Assembly (NCBI RefSeq): GCF_021026315.1
Contig: NZ_JAJNCX010000012.1
Span: 62,001-126,000, forward strand
Length of the DNA stretch: 64,000 nt
DNA from: Rhizobium sp. C4
Lineage (GTDB): Bacteria; Pseudomonadota; Alphaproteobacteria; Rhizobiales; Rhizobiaceae
Direction: 5' to 3'
Under the pieces are notes generated by a model. That model was not told where the DNA came from, searched no databases, and saw only the letters and a program-made list of their open reading frames with translations. This document shows, in pieces, positions 55,333 to 64,000 of the stretch (position 1 is the first letter of the stretch; every line of letters begins with the position of its first letter). A program made the translations under genes and the position numbers.

Positions 55333-55540
55333 CTGAGCCGCGGGATGCTCTTGCGGGAGGATCGTCACCCGGATGGACGCAGGCCCGCGTGCGGGCTTCG
55401 TTCGCAACAGGCGGATAGAGCCGTCCGCCTCAGGCGGACCGCCCGGATCGTTCTTAGACTTCACGGAAATGAATCGATGGGCAAGGACCGATTCAAAACT
55501 GTCGTTGGACGATCACGGGCAAAATCGCGATTCTGTCTTC

Positions 55541-55807
55541 ATGATCTCGCAACCCTACCAGCTCTACATAGAACGAACGGACAGGACAAAAAACATGTCC
55601 CGCTTCTATGCCATGTCGATCGAGCCGAACCTGTTTGGAGAAACCTGTCTGACACGGCGCTGGGGTCGCATCGGTGCAAAGGGTCAGACCATGGTCCAGA
55701 GTTTCGAGCGGGAGCAGGATGCCGTGGTGCTCTTTCTCGACCTCACCCGCCGGAAGCGAAACCGCGGATACCGGACGTGCTATCCCGGCAAACCTTGTCC
55801 TTGGTGA
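55541..55807 (+). CDS. WGR domain protein
   Basis: The 88-residue protein is one WGR domain: ERTDRTKNMSRFYAMSIE, then LFGETCLTRRWGRIGAKGQT and FLDLTRRKRNRGY. Stand-alone WGR proteins are common next to traG on rhizobial plasmids; a nucleic-acid-binding role is likely but unproven. The ATG at 55541 is chosen because it matches relatives; upstream in-frame ATGs have no support. Confidence 0.82.
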   Translation: MISQPYQLYIERTDRTKNMSRFYAMSIEPNLFGETCLTRRWGRIGAKGQTMVQSFEREQDAVVLFLDLTRRKRNRGYRTCYPGKPCPW

Positions 55808-55898
55808 AAGATGGGATTCCATCCAGTCTATCTGCGACAGATTATGCGGTCGCTGATCTCCTCGAAGCAGCTCGCCCCGATAGCGTTCGCCAGGATGG

Positions 55899-56207
55899 TT
55901 ATTGCGACCCTGTTCTATTCGGGGCCGCATAGTGCGGTTTGAAAACCTCCCTTTGGGTCCTGAAAGCGGTGTTGCCTTCAGCTTCCTGCCGCTTTGACCA
56001 CTCCATCCGTAAAATCCTGCTGATCGTTGCCTTGGAGAACCCTGCAGGTGGGTCGGAAGGATCATAGCCAAGAGCCTTGAGAACAAGACCGGCTTTATGA
56101 TCTTGATTGTTGAGGTCTTTGAATATACCGCGCTCAATAAAGTCTTCGATCACGGGCCGAATGACGTCCTCGAAAGAAAGTCGCCCGGTGGATTTTCTGC
56201 TCTTCAT
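55899..56207 (-). CDS. Hypothetical protein
   Basis: A 102-residue protein with a helical, charged sequence (SFEDVIRPVIEDFIERGIF; FSKATISRILRMEWSKRQEA). The family is not recognised; the SKATISRIL segment could be part of a DNA-binding helix-turn-helix. It converges on the WGR gene and is next to IS remnants. Confidence 0.55.
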   Translation of the reverse strand: MKSRKSTGRLSFEDVIRPVIEDFIERGIFKDLNNQDHKAGLVLKALGYDPSDPPAGFSKATISRILRMEWSKRQEAEGNTAFRTQREVFKPHYAAPNRTGSQ

Positions 56208-56615
56208 TGTTTTATTTCCTTAGCGCGCAACGGCGATGTCTGGGCATGGTCTATAATCTGTTCTCGCGCTACTCGCCACCTGCCCCGACACTGCAAAATC
56301 CTCACGGCGAAACGGCACGGAGCGACAATGGGGAAGCTCAGATCGCTCAGTTTGGCCGAGAGGTAGTTGCGGCCGGTCTGGTCTGAGACCTTGCGCCGTC
56401 AGCGGGACCAGATAAGCTTTTGGTTGCCTTTGTCGCCTTGGACGAGGAAGGCATGGAGCGGCGGCAGGAAGGCCGATTTGTTTCCTCCATGTGATGGGTG
56501 ATAAAATAGCTTTTATCGCCCGCATTGGCGCGTTATTGTGGGCTATAAAAAGAGAGTTATGGCCCATGACATGGAACTGGGAACTGAAGGGATGGCCGGA
56601 TTTCGGATGGGATTG
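56208..56615. other. Gene-free stretch before the IS21 remnant
   Basis: No gene is recognisable. The only structure is the inverted repeat at 56497-56520. The region probably consists of pieces left by insertions and deletions. Confidence 0.45.
56497..56520. repeat. Inverted repeat
   Basis: GGTGATAAAA (56497-56506) and TTTTATCGCC (56511-56520) pair at 9 of 10 positions around TAGC. It lies in a gene-free stretch and could be a recombinase or regulator site. Confidence 0.4.
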
Positions 56616-56664
56616 TCAATGCCGCGTGAATTTTCCCCAGAAGTGCCGAAGTAAAATTCCCCAG

Positions 56665-57786
<1,122 letters not shown>

Positions 57787-57874
57787 TGGACATTGATTTC
57801 AGTAAATCCCGGACATCAGTTTCACTAAAGTCCGGACAGTTTGCCGAGGTTGGTCCTTGGCAGCCTGGTTACCA

Positions 57875-58666
57875 TCAGGGCTGATTGATTTCGCCGTTTT
57901 CATCAGCCGTCAAGGGGATCGCGCCTTTTTGCTTTCGCATGCTCTCGCCACGGAGAGTGATGCGATGAGCGTTGTGGACGATACGGTCGAGGATGGCATC
58001 GGCGACCGTGCTATCGGCGATGAGATCGTGCCAGTTTGCGACCGGGACTTGGGCTGTGATCAGGGTGGACTTCCTCTGATAGCGTTCTTCGACGATTTCG
58101 AAGAGGTGGAAGCGCTGCTGATCGGAAAGCGCATGTGTTCCAAAGTCGTCAAGGATGAGGAGCTGGACGCGTGCGAGTTTGTCGATGAGACGAGGAAAGG
58201 AGCCATCGAGACGGGCAAGTGCCAGATCTTCGAACATGCGCGGCGCGCGGACATAGAGCACGGAGTGCCCGAGCCTGGCGGCCTGTCTGCCGAAGGCGCA
58301 GGCTAACCATGATTTCCCGGTTCCGGTGTGGCCTGTGATGATCAGACTCTCATGGGCGGTGAGCCATTGACCTTGGGCCAGCGCCATGGTGTTGCGCCGA
58401 TCGAGACCTCGGGCGGCAGAGAAGTCGATATCTTCGATGCAGGCCTGGGCGAAGCGGAGCTTGGCTGAAGCGAGCCGGTTGCGGATGCGTTTGTCGGCGC
58501 GCAAGGTCATTTCGCGGTCAAGCATCAAGCCCAGCCACTCATCACGGTTGAGTTCATTGGTGCCGGACTGTTCGGCCAATTCGCGCCAGGCTGTTGCCAT
58601 GCCCGTGAGCCCGAGGGACTGCATCTGGTCGAGGGTGGGGTTTGTCAGCATTCTTTCTTCCTTCAC
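57875..58666 (-). CDS. istB: IstB-like ATPase of IS21 element B
   Basis: The 263-residue AAA+ protein has Walker A in [17 protein letters not shown] and Walker B in [15 protein letters not shown]. IstB directs target choice and activates IstA. It overlaps istA by 4 bases (ATGA). Confidence 0.93.
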   Translation of the reverse strand: MKEERMLTNPTLDQMQSLGLTGMATAWRELAEQSGTNELNRDEWLGLMLDREMTLRADKRIRNRLASAKLRFAQACIEDIDFSAARGLDRRNTMALAQGQWLTAHESLIITGHTGTGKSWLACAFGRQAARLGHSVLYVRAPRMFEDLALARLDGSFPRLIDKLARVQLLILDDFGTHALSDQQRFHLFEIVEERYQRKSTLITAQVPVANWHDLIADSTVADAILDRIVHNAHRITLRGESMRKQKGAIPLTADENGEINQP

Positions 58667-60213
58667 TGGTAGTAGGATCGGCCACGGATATTCGTATGCG
58701 CAGGCGTGGGGGCCGCGTGTTCAGCCTGCGGTCTTTCCCGGTCGAGGCCGGATTTGAGGATGGAGGCGACGGAGGAATAGGTGATGGCGTTGATGATGAG
58801 CGCCCGCTCACAGGCCGCGTCGAGGCGTTGTGCTCCATAGCGTGACACCAGCGACAGAATGCCCATCGCCGATCGGTATCCCTGTTCTGGATGTGGCTTG
58901 TCGCGCATCATGCGTTCGACCAGGATGGCGGCGCTGGGGCCAATCTGGTTCGCACGGCTGATGAGATTGGCCGGCGTGGTGTTGGCGTAGCGCTGATGCG
59001 CCTTGGGCATATGGTCGTTGACCGTGACGTGGCCGGAACGCTGGGAGCGACGAACATGACTGGCAACGCGCTGGTGATCATGGAAGATCTCGACCACCCG
59101 GTGGGTGAGCCGCACCTGCAAGGTGCATCCGATCAACCGATGTGGCACCGAGTAGAAGGTCTTGTCGACCTCGACATGATAATCCGGGTGAACCTTCGCC
59201 GACTTCCATTCCGCATATTCGAACGGAATAGCCGGCAAGGGCTTCAAGGCTGCCCGTTCGATCTCCTCGAACAGTTCGCGGCGGCTTTTGCCGACATGGC
59301 GCATCGGCCGACTATTCAGTTCCTCAAGCAATTCGGCGATCGCCGCGTTGAGGGCAGCCAGCGAGAAGAAGCTGCGGTTCCTGAGCCGTGCCAGAATCCA
59401 CCTCTCGACGATCAGCACTGCGCCTTCGACCCGGCCCTTGTCGCGCGGTTTCCTGCTTCGGGTCGGCAGGATCGTGGTATCGTAATGCTCCGCCATGGCA
59501 GCGAACGTCGCCGTCAATGTCGGCTCAAACCAAAGGGCCTTGGCAACCCCCGCTTTGAGGTTGTCGCATACGATCGCCTTGGTGACCCCGCCATAGAAGG
59601 TCAGCGCACGGATCTGGCCGTCGATCCAGTCCGGTAACTTCTGGCTGAAGCTGGCATAGGCGAAGGTCAGGTTCGAAGCGCCTAACACCGCGACAAAGAT
59701 CTGAGCCGGGTGGACAATGCCGGTGGCCGGATCAATTACCGGCACCGTCGGCCCCGCATAGTCGGTCTGCATAACGGCACCCGCCGCGTGCCGATTGCGG
59801 AAGGCCACACTCGTGCGCTGCCGAAAGGCTGCAACCTGCCCGCAAAACCAGGTGAAGCCGTAACCATCGGGATGGTTGGCTCGGTATTCTTGCCATAGAA
59901 GCGTCAGCGTCACGCCTTTGCGCTTCAGTTCTTGAACCACCAGCGCCCAGTCTGGCTCGATCAGATCGCGCGGCGGCCGGCCGGCTCGGCCGAATAGCCG
60001 CCGCTCCAGTTTTGCATCCTCGTCAGCGCCAACTGGTAAAGGCCACGAAAGCCCGGCCTCCCGAGCTCGTAGCAAATAGGTCGATACCGAGCTCTTGCCG
60101 ATCTTCAGCCGCTCGGCAATCTCGCGCACCGAAAGACCCTCTTCGTGGGTCAGGCGCAAAATGGTCCGGATATCCTTCACTGTCGTTCGTCTTGCTTGCT
60201 TCCGTCTCGGCAT
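58663..60213 (-). CDS. istA: IstA transposase of IS21 element B
   Basis: The 516-residue transposase has an N-terminal HTH ([20 protein letters not shown]) and a DDE domain with D in [14 protein letters not shown] in [13 protein letters not shown] and E in [13 protein letters not shown]. The ATG at 60213 ([14 protein letters not shown]) is chosen over an upstream in-frame ATG at 60249 within the terminal repeats. It appears intact and possibly active. Confidence 0.93.
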   Translation of the reverse strand: MPRRKQARRTTVKDIRTILRLTHEEGLSVREIAERLKIGKSSVSTYLLRAREAGLSWPLPVGADEDAKLERRLFGRAGRPPRDLIEPDWALVVQELKRKGVTLTLLWQEYRANHPDGYGFTWFCGQVAAFRQRTSVAFRNRHAAGAVMQTDYAGPTVPVIDPATGIVHPAQIFVAVLGASNLTFAYASFSQKLPDWIDGQIRALTFYGGVTKAIVCDNLKAGVAKALWFEPTLTATFAAMAEHYDTTILPTRSRKPRDKGRVEGAVLIVERWILARLRNRSFFSLAALNAAIAELLEELNSRPMRHVGKSRRELFEEIERAALKPLPAIPFEYAEWKSAKVHPDYHVEVDKTFYSVPHRLIGCTLQVRLTHRVVEIFHDHQRVASHVRRSQRSGHVTVNDHMPKAHQRYANTTPANLISRANQIGPSAAILVERMMRDKPHPEQGYRSAMGILSLVSRYGAQRLDAACERALIINAITYSSVASILKSGLDRERPQAEHAAPTPAHTNIRGRSYYQ

Positions 60214-60371
60214 CGGCCCCTCGCAACGTTGTCGTGAGAGGCATAACAACCAAGTCGGCGCAGCCGCGAACCAACCCTCTTTCCGTCGCCCGAAACTGTC
60301 CGGGATTTAGCGGAAACACTGTCCGGGAATTAACGAAAACTGTGTCCGGAGATTACTGAAAACCCTGTCCA

Positions 60372-60983
60372 GAGGTTGCTGAAACCCGCAGCTGGAACCA
60401 GCCGTCGCTCGACGTCTATCCCGGCACGCTGGCACCGATCGTTCGCGTTGGGGCTGACGGAAATCGGGAGATTGCAGGCTGCACATGGGGCATGCCGACA
60501 CCGCCAGCCTTTATCAAAGGCAAGTATGACCCCGGCGTCACCAATATCCGCAATGTGAACTCACCCCACTGGCGGCGCTGGCTCGGTCCCTCCCATCGCT
60601 GTGTCGTTCCATTCACCTCCTTTGCCGAGCCTGATCCGGCCAGCAAAGTGGAAGGCGGCCGCGTGCCCAACGCGTGGTTTGCGCAAAACCCCGATCGGCC
60701 ACTGATGGCCTTCGCAGGCTTCTGGACGCCATGGAAGGGCGTGAAGAAGGTCCGCGACGGGGAACGCGAGTTCGAGCTCTACGGATTTCTGACGACCGCG
60801 CCGAATGCGGTCGTAGCACCGATCCATCAAAAGGCCATGCCGGCGATCCTGACAACGCCTGAAGAGGTGGATCACTGGCTTACGGGGGAATGGAATGAGG
60901 TGAAGCACCTCCAGCGTCCCCTGCCCGACGACATGCTGATCCTCGTAGAGCCGCCGGCGAAGTCACCTGAGACGCCGAGCTGA
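60372..60983 (+). pseudogene. 5'-truncated SRAP (YedK/HMCES-like) gene
   Basis: From the IS21 end the frame reads EVAETRSWNQPSLDVYPGTL, then GCTWGMPTPPAFIKG, PSHRCVVPFTSFAEPD, and ends with TTAPNAVVAPIHQKAMPAIL, the SRAP family. SRAP proteins crosslink to abasic sites through Cys2, which must be at the very N-terminus; here that end has been removed by element B. An ATG at 60492 could give a 163-residue product lacking the nucleophile. It precedes dinB, as often on rhizobial plasmids. Confidence 0.82.
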
Positions 60984-60994
60984 ATAATCCGGCG

Positions 60995-62122
60995 ATGGGC
61001 AGCTTGGCGGTTTCGGAGATCGAGCACAGAGGAGAAGGCGCGGATCCTGCGGCACCTGTCCGCAAGATCATCCATGTCGACATGGACGCCTTCTATGCCT
61101 CCGTGGAGCAGCGCGACAATCCCGATCTCCGCGGCAAACCCGTCGCTGTCGGCGGATCGGCCGCCCGTGGTGTCGTAGCAGCAGCGAGCTATGAGGCGCG
61201 GGCCTTTGGCGTCCGCTCCGCCCTGCCCTCTGTCACCGCGAAACGACGCTGCCCCGAGCTTATCTTCGTCAAGCCACGCTTCGACGTCTATCGCGCCGTT
61301 TCTCAGCAGATCCGCGAGATCTTTGCCGAGCACACCGATCTCATCGAGCCGCTCTCTCTTGATGAGGCCTATCTCGACGTCACCGAAAACAAGCAAGGCA
61401 TTGCCATCGCAACCGACATAGCCACCCGCATCCGGGCGCGCATCAAGGAGGTGACCGGCCTGAATGCCTCGGCCGGGATTTCCTACTGCAAATTCCTGGC
61501 CAAGATGGCGAGCGATCTGAACAAACCGAACGGCCAGGCGGTGATCACGCCGAAGAACGGCCCCGCCTTCGTCGAGGCGCTGGAGGTGAAGAAGTTCCAT
61601 GGCGTCGGACCCGCAACAGCCGCCAAGATGGAGCGGCTGGGCATCCTTACGGGCGCTGACCTCAGGGCCAAGTCACTCGATTTCCTGCAGGCGAATTTCG
61701 GCAAGTCCGGCGGATGGTATTATCGGATTTCGAGGGGGATTGACGAGCGGCCGGTGCAGCCGGATCGACCGCGCAAGTCGGTCGGAGCCGAAGACACATT
61801 CATGGTCGACATTTTCGATCTTGAGGCGGCGAAAAGCGAACTGATCCCGCTGGCCAATAAAGTTTGGCGGCATTGCGAGGCGAAGCAGATCAGCGGGCGC
61901 ACGGTGACGCTGAAGGTGAAGTTCGCGGATTTCCAGCAGATTACAAGGAGTCGCACATTGACTCGGGCAATCCGCGGCGAGATCGAACTGCAACAAGTGG
62001 CGCAGGCGCTGCTGGGCGACGTGTTTCCGACGACAAAGGGCATTCGATTGCTCGGCATAACGCTTTCCGCGCTCGAGAGCGAGGAGGGACCGTCCGTGAG
62101 CGCCCAAATGGAGTTGCTTTGA
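60995..62122 (+). CDS. dinB: DNA polymerase IV (DinB)
   Basis: The 375-residue Y-family polymerase has the catalytic segments IIHVDMDAFYASVEQ and PLSLDEAYLDVTENK, the helix-hairpin-helix region (FHGVGPATAAKMERLGI) and a little-finger domain. It ends SAQMELL, a likely beta-clamp-binding motif. It performs error-prone lesion bypass and starts 11 bp after the SRAP stop. Confidence 0.94.
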   Translation: MGSLAVSEIEHRGEGADPAAPVRKIIHVDMDAFYASVEQRDNPDLRGKPVAVGGSAARGVVAAASYEARAFGVRSALPSVTAKRRCPELIFVKPRFDVYRAVSQQIREIFAEHTDLIEPLSLDEAYLDVTENKQGIAIATDIATRIRARIKEVTGLNASAGISYCKFLAKMASDLNKPNGQAVITPKNGPAFVEALEVKKFHGVGPATAAKMERLGILTGADLRAKSLDFLQANFGKSGGWYYRISRGIDERPVQPDRPRKSVGAEDTFMVDIFDLEAAKSELIPLANKVWRHCEAKQISGRTVTLKVKFADFQQITRSRTLTRAIRGEIELQQVAQALLGDVFPTTKGIRLLGITLSALESEEGPSVSAQMELL

Positions 62123-62181
62123 TCTCACAATTGTCCGCGCGGTGGCAGCTGGATCGCGTTATCTCAAATGCGATCATAGGA

Positions 62182-63162
62182 TCAGCCAGCACGAAACCGA
62201 TCAAACGCCGTTAAATGAACGATCGGGGGATCGGCGTCCCAGCGATAGATTTCTGTTCTGAGGAAGGACAGTTCATCGTCCCGCTTGTCTTCCGGCAGCT
62301 CGACCCACCAGGACTTCGGCCGACCTTCGGAGCCGTCCGACCAACGATAGCCGCGTGCCTTCAGGTGGTCCTTCATGTCATACGGGCTGTTTTCCGCGTA
62401 AATGCGAACGCGCGAGCGGTTACTCCTTTCCAGAAGCTCTGCAAAAGGCGTCGATACCGAAACACCGGTTTGCCGCCTCAGAACCTCCAAGAGCGCGAAA
62501 CAATCATCAACCGCGCGGTGGCCATCGTGGAAATAGCCTGACTGGCCGACGAGATATCCGAGTTTGCTCCCTTCGAAATCGCGCCCTGCCCAATCAATCT
62601 CCGATACAGAGCAGGCCCAGGCCTTGTCGGCGAACATTGGTGAGAAGGCTTCACAAAAAGGCCGGTCGAAGCTCGCGTTGTGAGCGATGATGAGGTCGGC
62701 TGATCCAACAATGGCGCGCAAAGCAGGCGCATTAATGATCTGCCCGGCAACCATGTCATCGGTGATCCCGGTCAGCCGGGTGATCTCGGCAGGAATTGGA
62801 GTAGTCGGTTGCTGGAGCCCGCCATAGACGCCCGTCACTTCGCCGATCTCGCCCAAATCGTTGAAACTGAACGCAACCGCTCCGATTTCGATGATCTCGT
62901 CGGAGCGATAGTTCAGACCAGTGGTTTCTGTATCAACGATGACGCCGCGTCTTGGAAAGTCAGCTCGCGGATATGAGGAGACCTGCGGTGGCTCGAGTTT
63001 TCTGAGGACCCTGTAGCTGCCTGTGTCTTCGAGATGGCGAGCCATTGCCTCATCATCCAAATGTGGCAGGGGTTTCTCTGACGTTGGAACGATCTTTGAC
63101 CTGTTTGGCCGGCCGCCGGCGACTGTGACCGATGCCTCAAAGAAATCCAGCTGTGCAGCCAT
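62182..63162 (-). CDS. DEDDh 3'-5' exonuclease (DnaQ-like)
   Basis: The 326-residue protein has ExoI (VIVDTETTGLNYRSDE), ExoII (LIIAHNASFDRPFCEAF) and ExoIII (HDGHRAVDDCFALLEVL) motifs. The family includes the epsilon proofreading subunit and RNase T. The N-terminal 70 residues and the C-terminal third (YAENSPYDMKDHLKARGYRW) are specific to a rhizobial group. It converges on dinB; both may belong to a DNA repair module. Confidence 0.88.
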   Translation of the reverse strand: MAAQLDFFEASVTVAGGRPNRSKIVPTSEKPLPHLDDEAMARHLEDTGSYRVLRKLEPPQVSSYPRADFPRRGVIVDTETTGLNYRSDEIIEIGAVAFSFNDLGEIGEVTGVYGGLQQPTTPIPAEITRLTGITDDMVAGQIINAPALRAIVGSADLIIAHNASFDRPFCEAFSPMFADKAWACSVSEIDWAGRDFEGSKLGYLVGQSGYFHDGHRAVDDCFALLEVLRRQTGVSVSTPFAELLERSNRSRVRIYAENSPYDMKDHLKARGYRWSDGSEGRPKSWWVELPEDKRDDELSFLRTEIYRWDADPPIVHLTAFDRFRAG

Positions 63163-63415
63163 ATTGCTAATTAACCCTACTGGCGAGTTCCACGATGCGA
63201 TAAACTCAGTATGCTCAGGCGCACAAACGCTTAGCTTGCGTCAGCTATATCACTTAAAGCATCGCCGAAAATGGCATTCTACCCCAGGCGCCAAACATCC
63301 AAACTATTCTAGGGGCCAACCTGCAAATTATCGGCGAAGGTCCTACGTTCGATATTCCGCGCGCCATCCCTCCAAACCTTCAACGACAACGCGGCTGCGC
63401 AAAAGAGGAAAAAAC

Positions 63416-63622
63416 ATGGAGTCCATAGAAATCGAAAGCCGAACCGACTTCGCCCTTTGGGCGATCGAAAGAGCACAGGAAATCGTCGTGGCAGAGGGGG
63501 CAAGGTTTGCCATGGCCGCGCGAGATATGAACGAAGAGGCGCTTGCGTCCACCGCAGCCGCGCTCGGTAAGGCCATCAGTGATGCCCTTCTGGAAGTGTT
63601 TGACGGTTTGATAGCGGAGTGA
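63416..63622 (+). CDS. Small hypothetical protein
   Basis: A 68-residue helical, acidic protein (MESIEIESRTDFALWAIERA onwards). AGAGGA lies 7 bases before the ATG, which makes translation likely. The family is not recognised. Confidence 0.6.
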   Translation: MESIEIESRTDFALWAIERAQEIVVAEGARFAMAARDMNEEALASTAAALGKAISDALLEVFDGLIAE

Positions 63623-63762
63623 AATTCGGCGAAATACAACGCTAAGCGCACAATCTCGACATCAAATTCGTATCTGCAATGTTCGGATTGGCCACCGAGT
63701 TTGGGCACTTTACTGGGAAAACTCAGCGCACGTCCAAGCGCACAACACAACAGGATATGACT

Positions 63763-63999
63763 ATGGCAACGCCCCGACGACCATCCAATCCAAAAGACGC
63801 AGCTGAGGCGCTGTTCACCAAGCCAAAGAAGGTCGCAGCACCGGCCGTTGAGCGGCCTACGATCCCCAACGCCAAGGAGTTGGTCTCATTGAAGATCGAC
63901 AGCGATATCCTCGCGCATTTTCAGGCGGAGGGTCCAGGCTGGCAAGAGCGCATAAACGAAACCTTGCGAGCAGGAATGAATGCCGAACTCGGCTCTTGA
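63763..63999 (+). CDS. BrnA-like antitoxin / hypothetical plasmid protein
   Basis: The 78-residue protein ends with LVSLKIDSDILAHFQAEGPG and WQERINETLRAGM, which resembles the ribbon-helix-helix of BrnA-type antitoxins. The N-terminal part is basic and Pro-rich. AGGA lies 7 bases before the ATG at 63763; the ATG at 63757 is also possible. No BrnT-like toxin gene is visible before the window ends 1 bp later, so pairing is unknown. Confidence 0.62.
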   Translation: MATPRRPSNPKDAAEALFTKPKKVAAPAVERPTIPNAKELVSLKIDSDILAHFQAEGPGWQERINETLRAGMNAELGS

Positions 64000-64000
64000 G

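Larger units (their letters stand above)
57787..60371 (-). mobile_element. Complete IS21-family element (B)
   Basis: The element runs from TGGACA at 57787 to TGTCCA at 60371, with several internal terminal repeats containing CCGGACA/TGTCCGG at both ends, and encodes intact istA and istB. No target-site duplication is visible: the left flank is istA of element A, the right flank an SRAP gene. That implies a deletion or recombination after insertion. Confidence 0.82.

Noticed and set aside
63763-63999. Complete BrnT-BrnA toxin-antitoxin pair
   Set aside because: Only an antitoxin-like C-terminus is visible and no toxin gene precedes it; any partner would lie outside the window.

Overview
This window looks like a stretch of a large conjugative repABC plasmid from the Rhizobiaceae (Rhizobium / Agrobacterium / Sinorhizobium group). 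The evidence is a complete repABC replicator, a trbBCDEJKLFGHI mating-pair operon, a traHBFA / oriT / traCDG transfer block, a traR-traM regulator pair, an RHE_PE00001-type protein and IS21/IS630 elements. No tRNA, rRNA or CRISPR array was seen.

Layout. (1) 1-17.5 kb is a defence island: a Gabija-like OLD ATPase-nuclease plus UvrD helicase (the helicase runs off the left edge), an AbiJ-NTD4 protein, several unrelated nuclease-like genes (CoiA-like, HNH, PD-(D/E)XK), a short prokaryotic Argonaute coupled to an unusual nuclease-TIR-APAZ protein, a NucS-like protein divergent from a DUF4238 protein, and another PD-(D/E)XK protein. (2) 17.5-23.7 kb is a recombination scrapyard: RHE_PE00001 protein, tyrosine recombinase, AAA_14/DUF4143 ATPase, a collapsed integrase pseudogene, an HEXXH protein and a broken hlyD remnant. 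(3) 23.8-27.5 kb is repABC, transcribed leftward, with a counter-transcribed RNA between repB and repC. (4) 27.6-37.4 kb is the trb operon, preceded by two copies of an 18-bp dyad and a 26-codon leader ORF instead of traI. (5) 37.4-39.0 kb holds traR, traM and an XRE regulator. (6) 39.5-46.9 kb is AT-rich cargo: an AspH-type hydroxylase and a small LuxR-type HTH protein facing left, a decayed IS630 element, then a compact operon that I read as a RiPP cluster: a 40-residue Gly/Pro-rich peptide, YcaO, HlyC-like acyltransferase, PIMT-like methyltransferase and ABC exporter. (7) 47.0-55.8 kb is traHBFA, oriT, traCDG and a WGR protein. (8) 55.9-64 kb holds one IS21 element inserted in the remains of another, a 5'-truncated SRAP gene, dinB, a DEDDh exonuclease and two small ORFs.

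How the parts work together. RepABC maintains the plasmid. TraA acts at oriT, TraG couples the DNA to the Trb channel, and TraF/TraB/TraH assist. TraR and TraM probably gate transfer by quorum sensing, but no AHL synthase is present in the usual place. The same 18-bp dyad lies upstream of trb and between traA and traC, so both halves of the machinery may share one regulator. The defence island and the peptide cluster are accessory cargo.

The two most novel-looking systems are the YcaO/HlyC-like/PIMT peptide cluster (39.5-46.9 kb) and the short pAgo whose partner carries both an Mrr-like nuclease and a TIR domain (10.0-13.5 kb). All family calls come from reading motifs in the sequence, without database searches.
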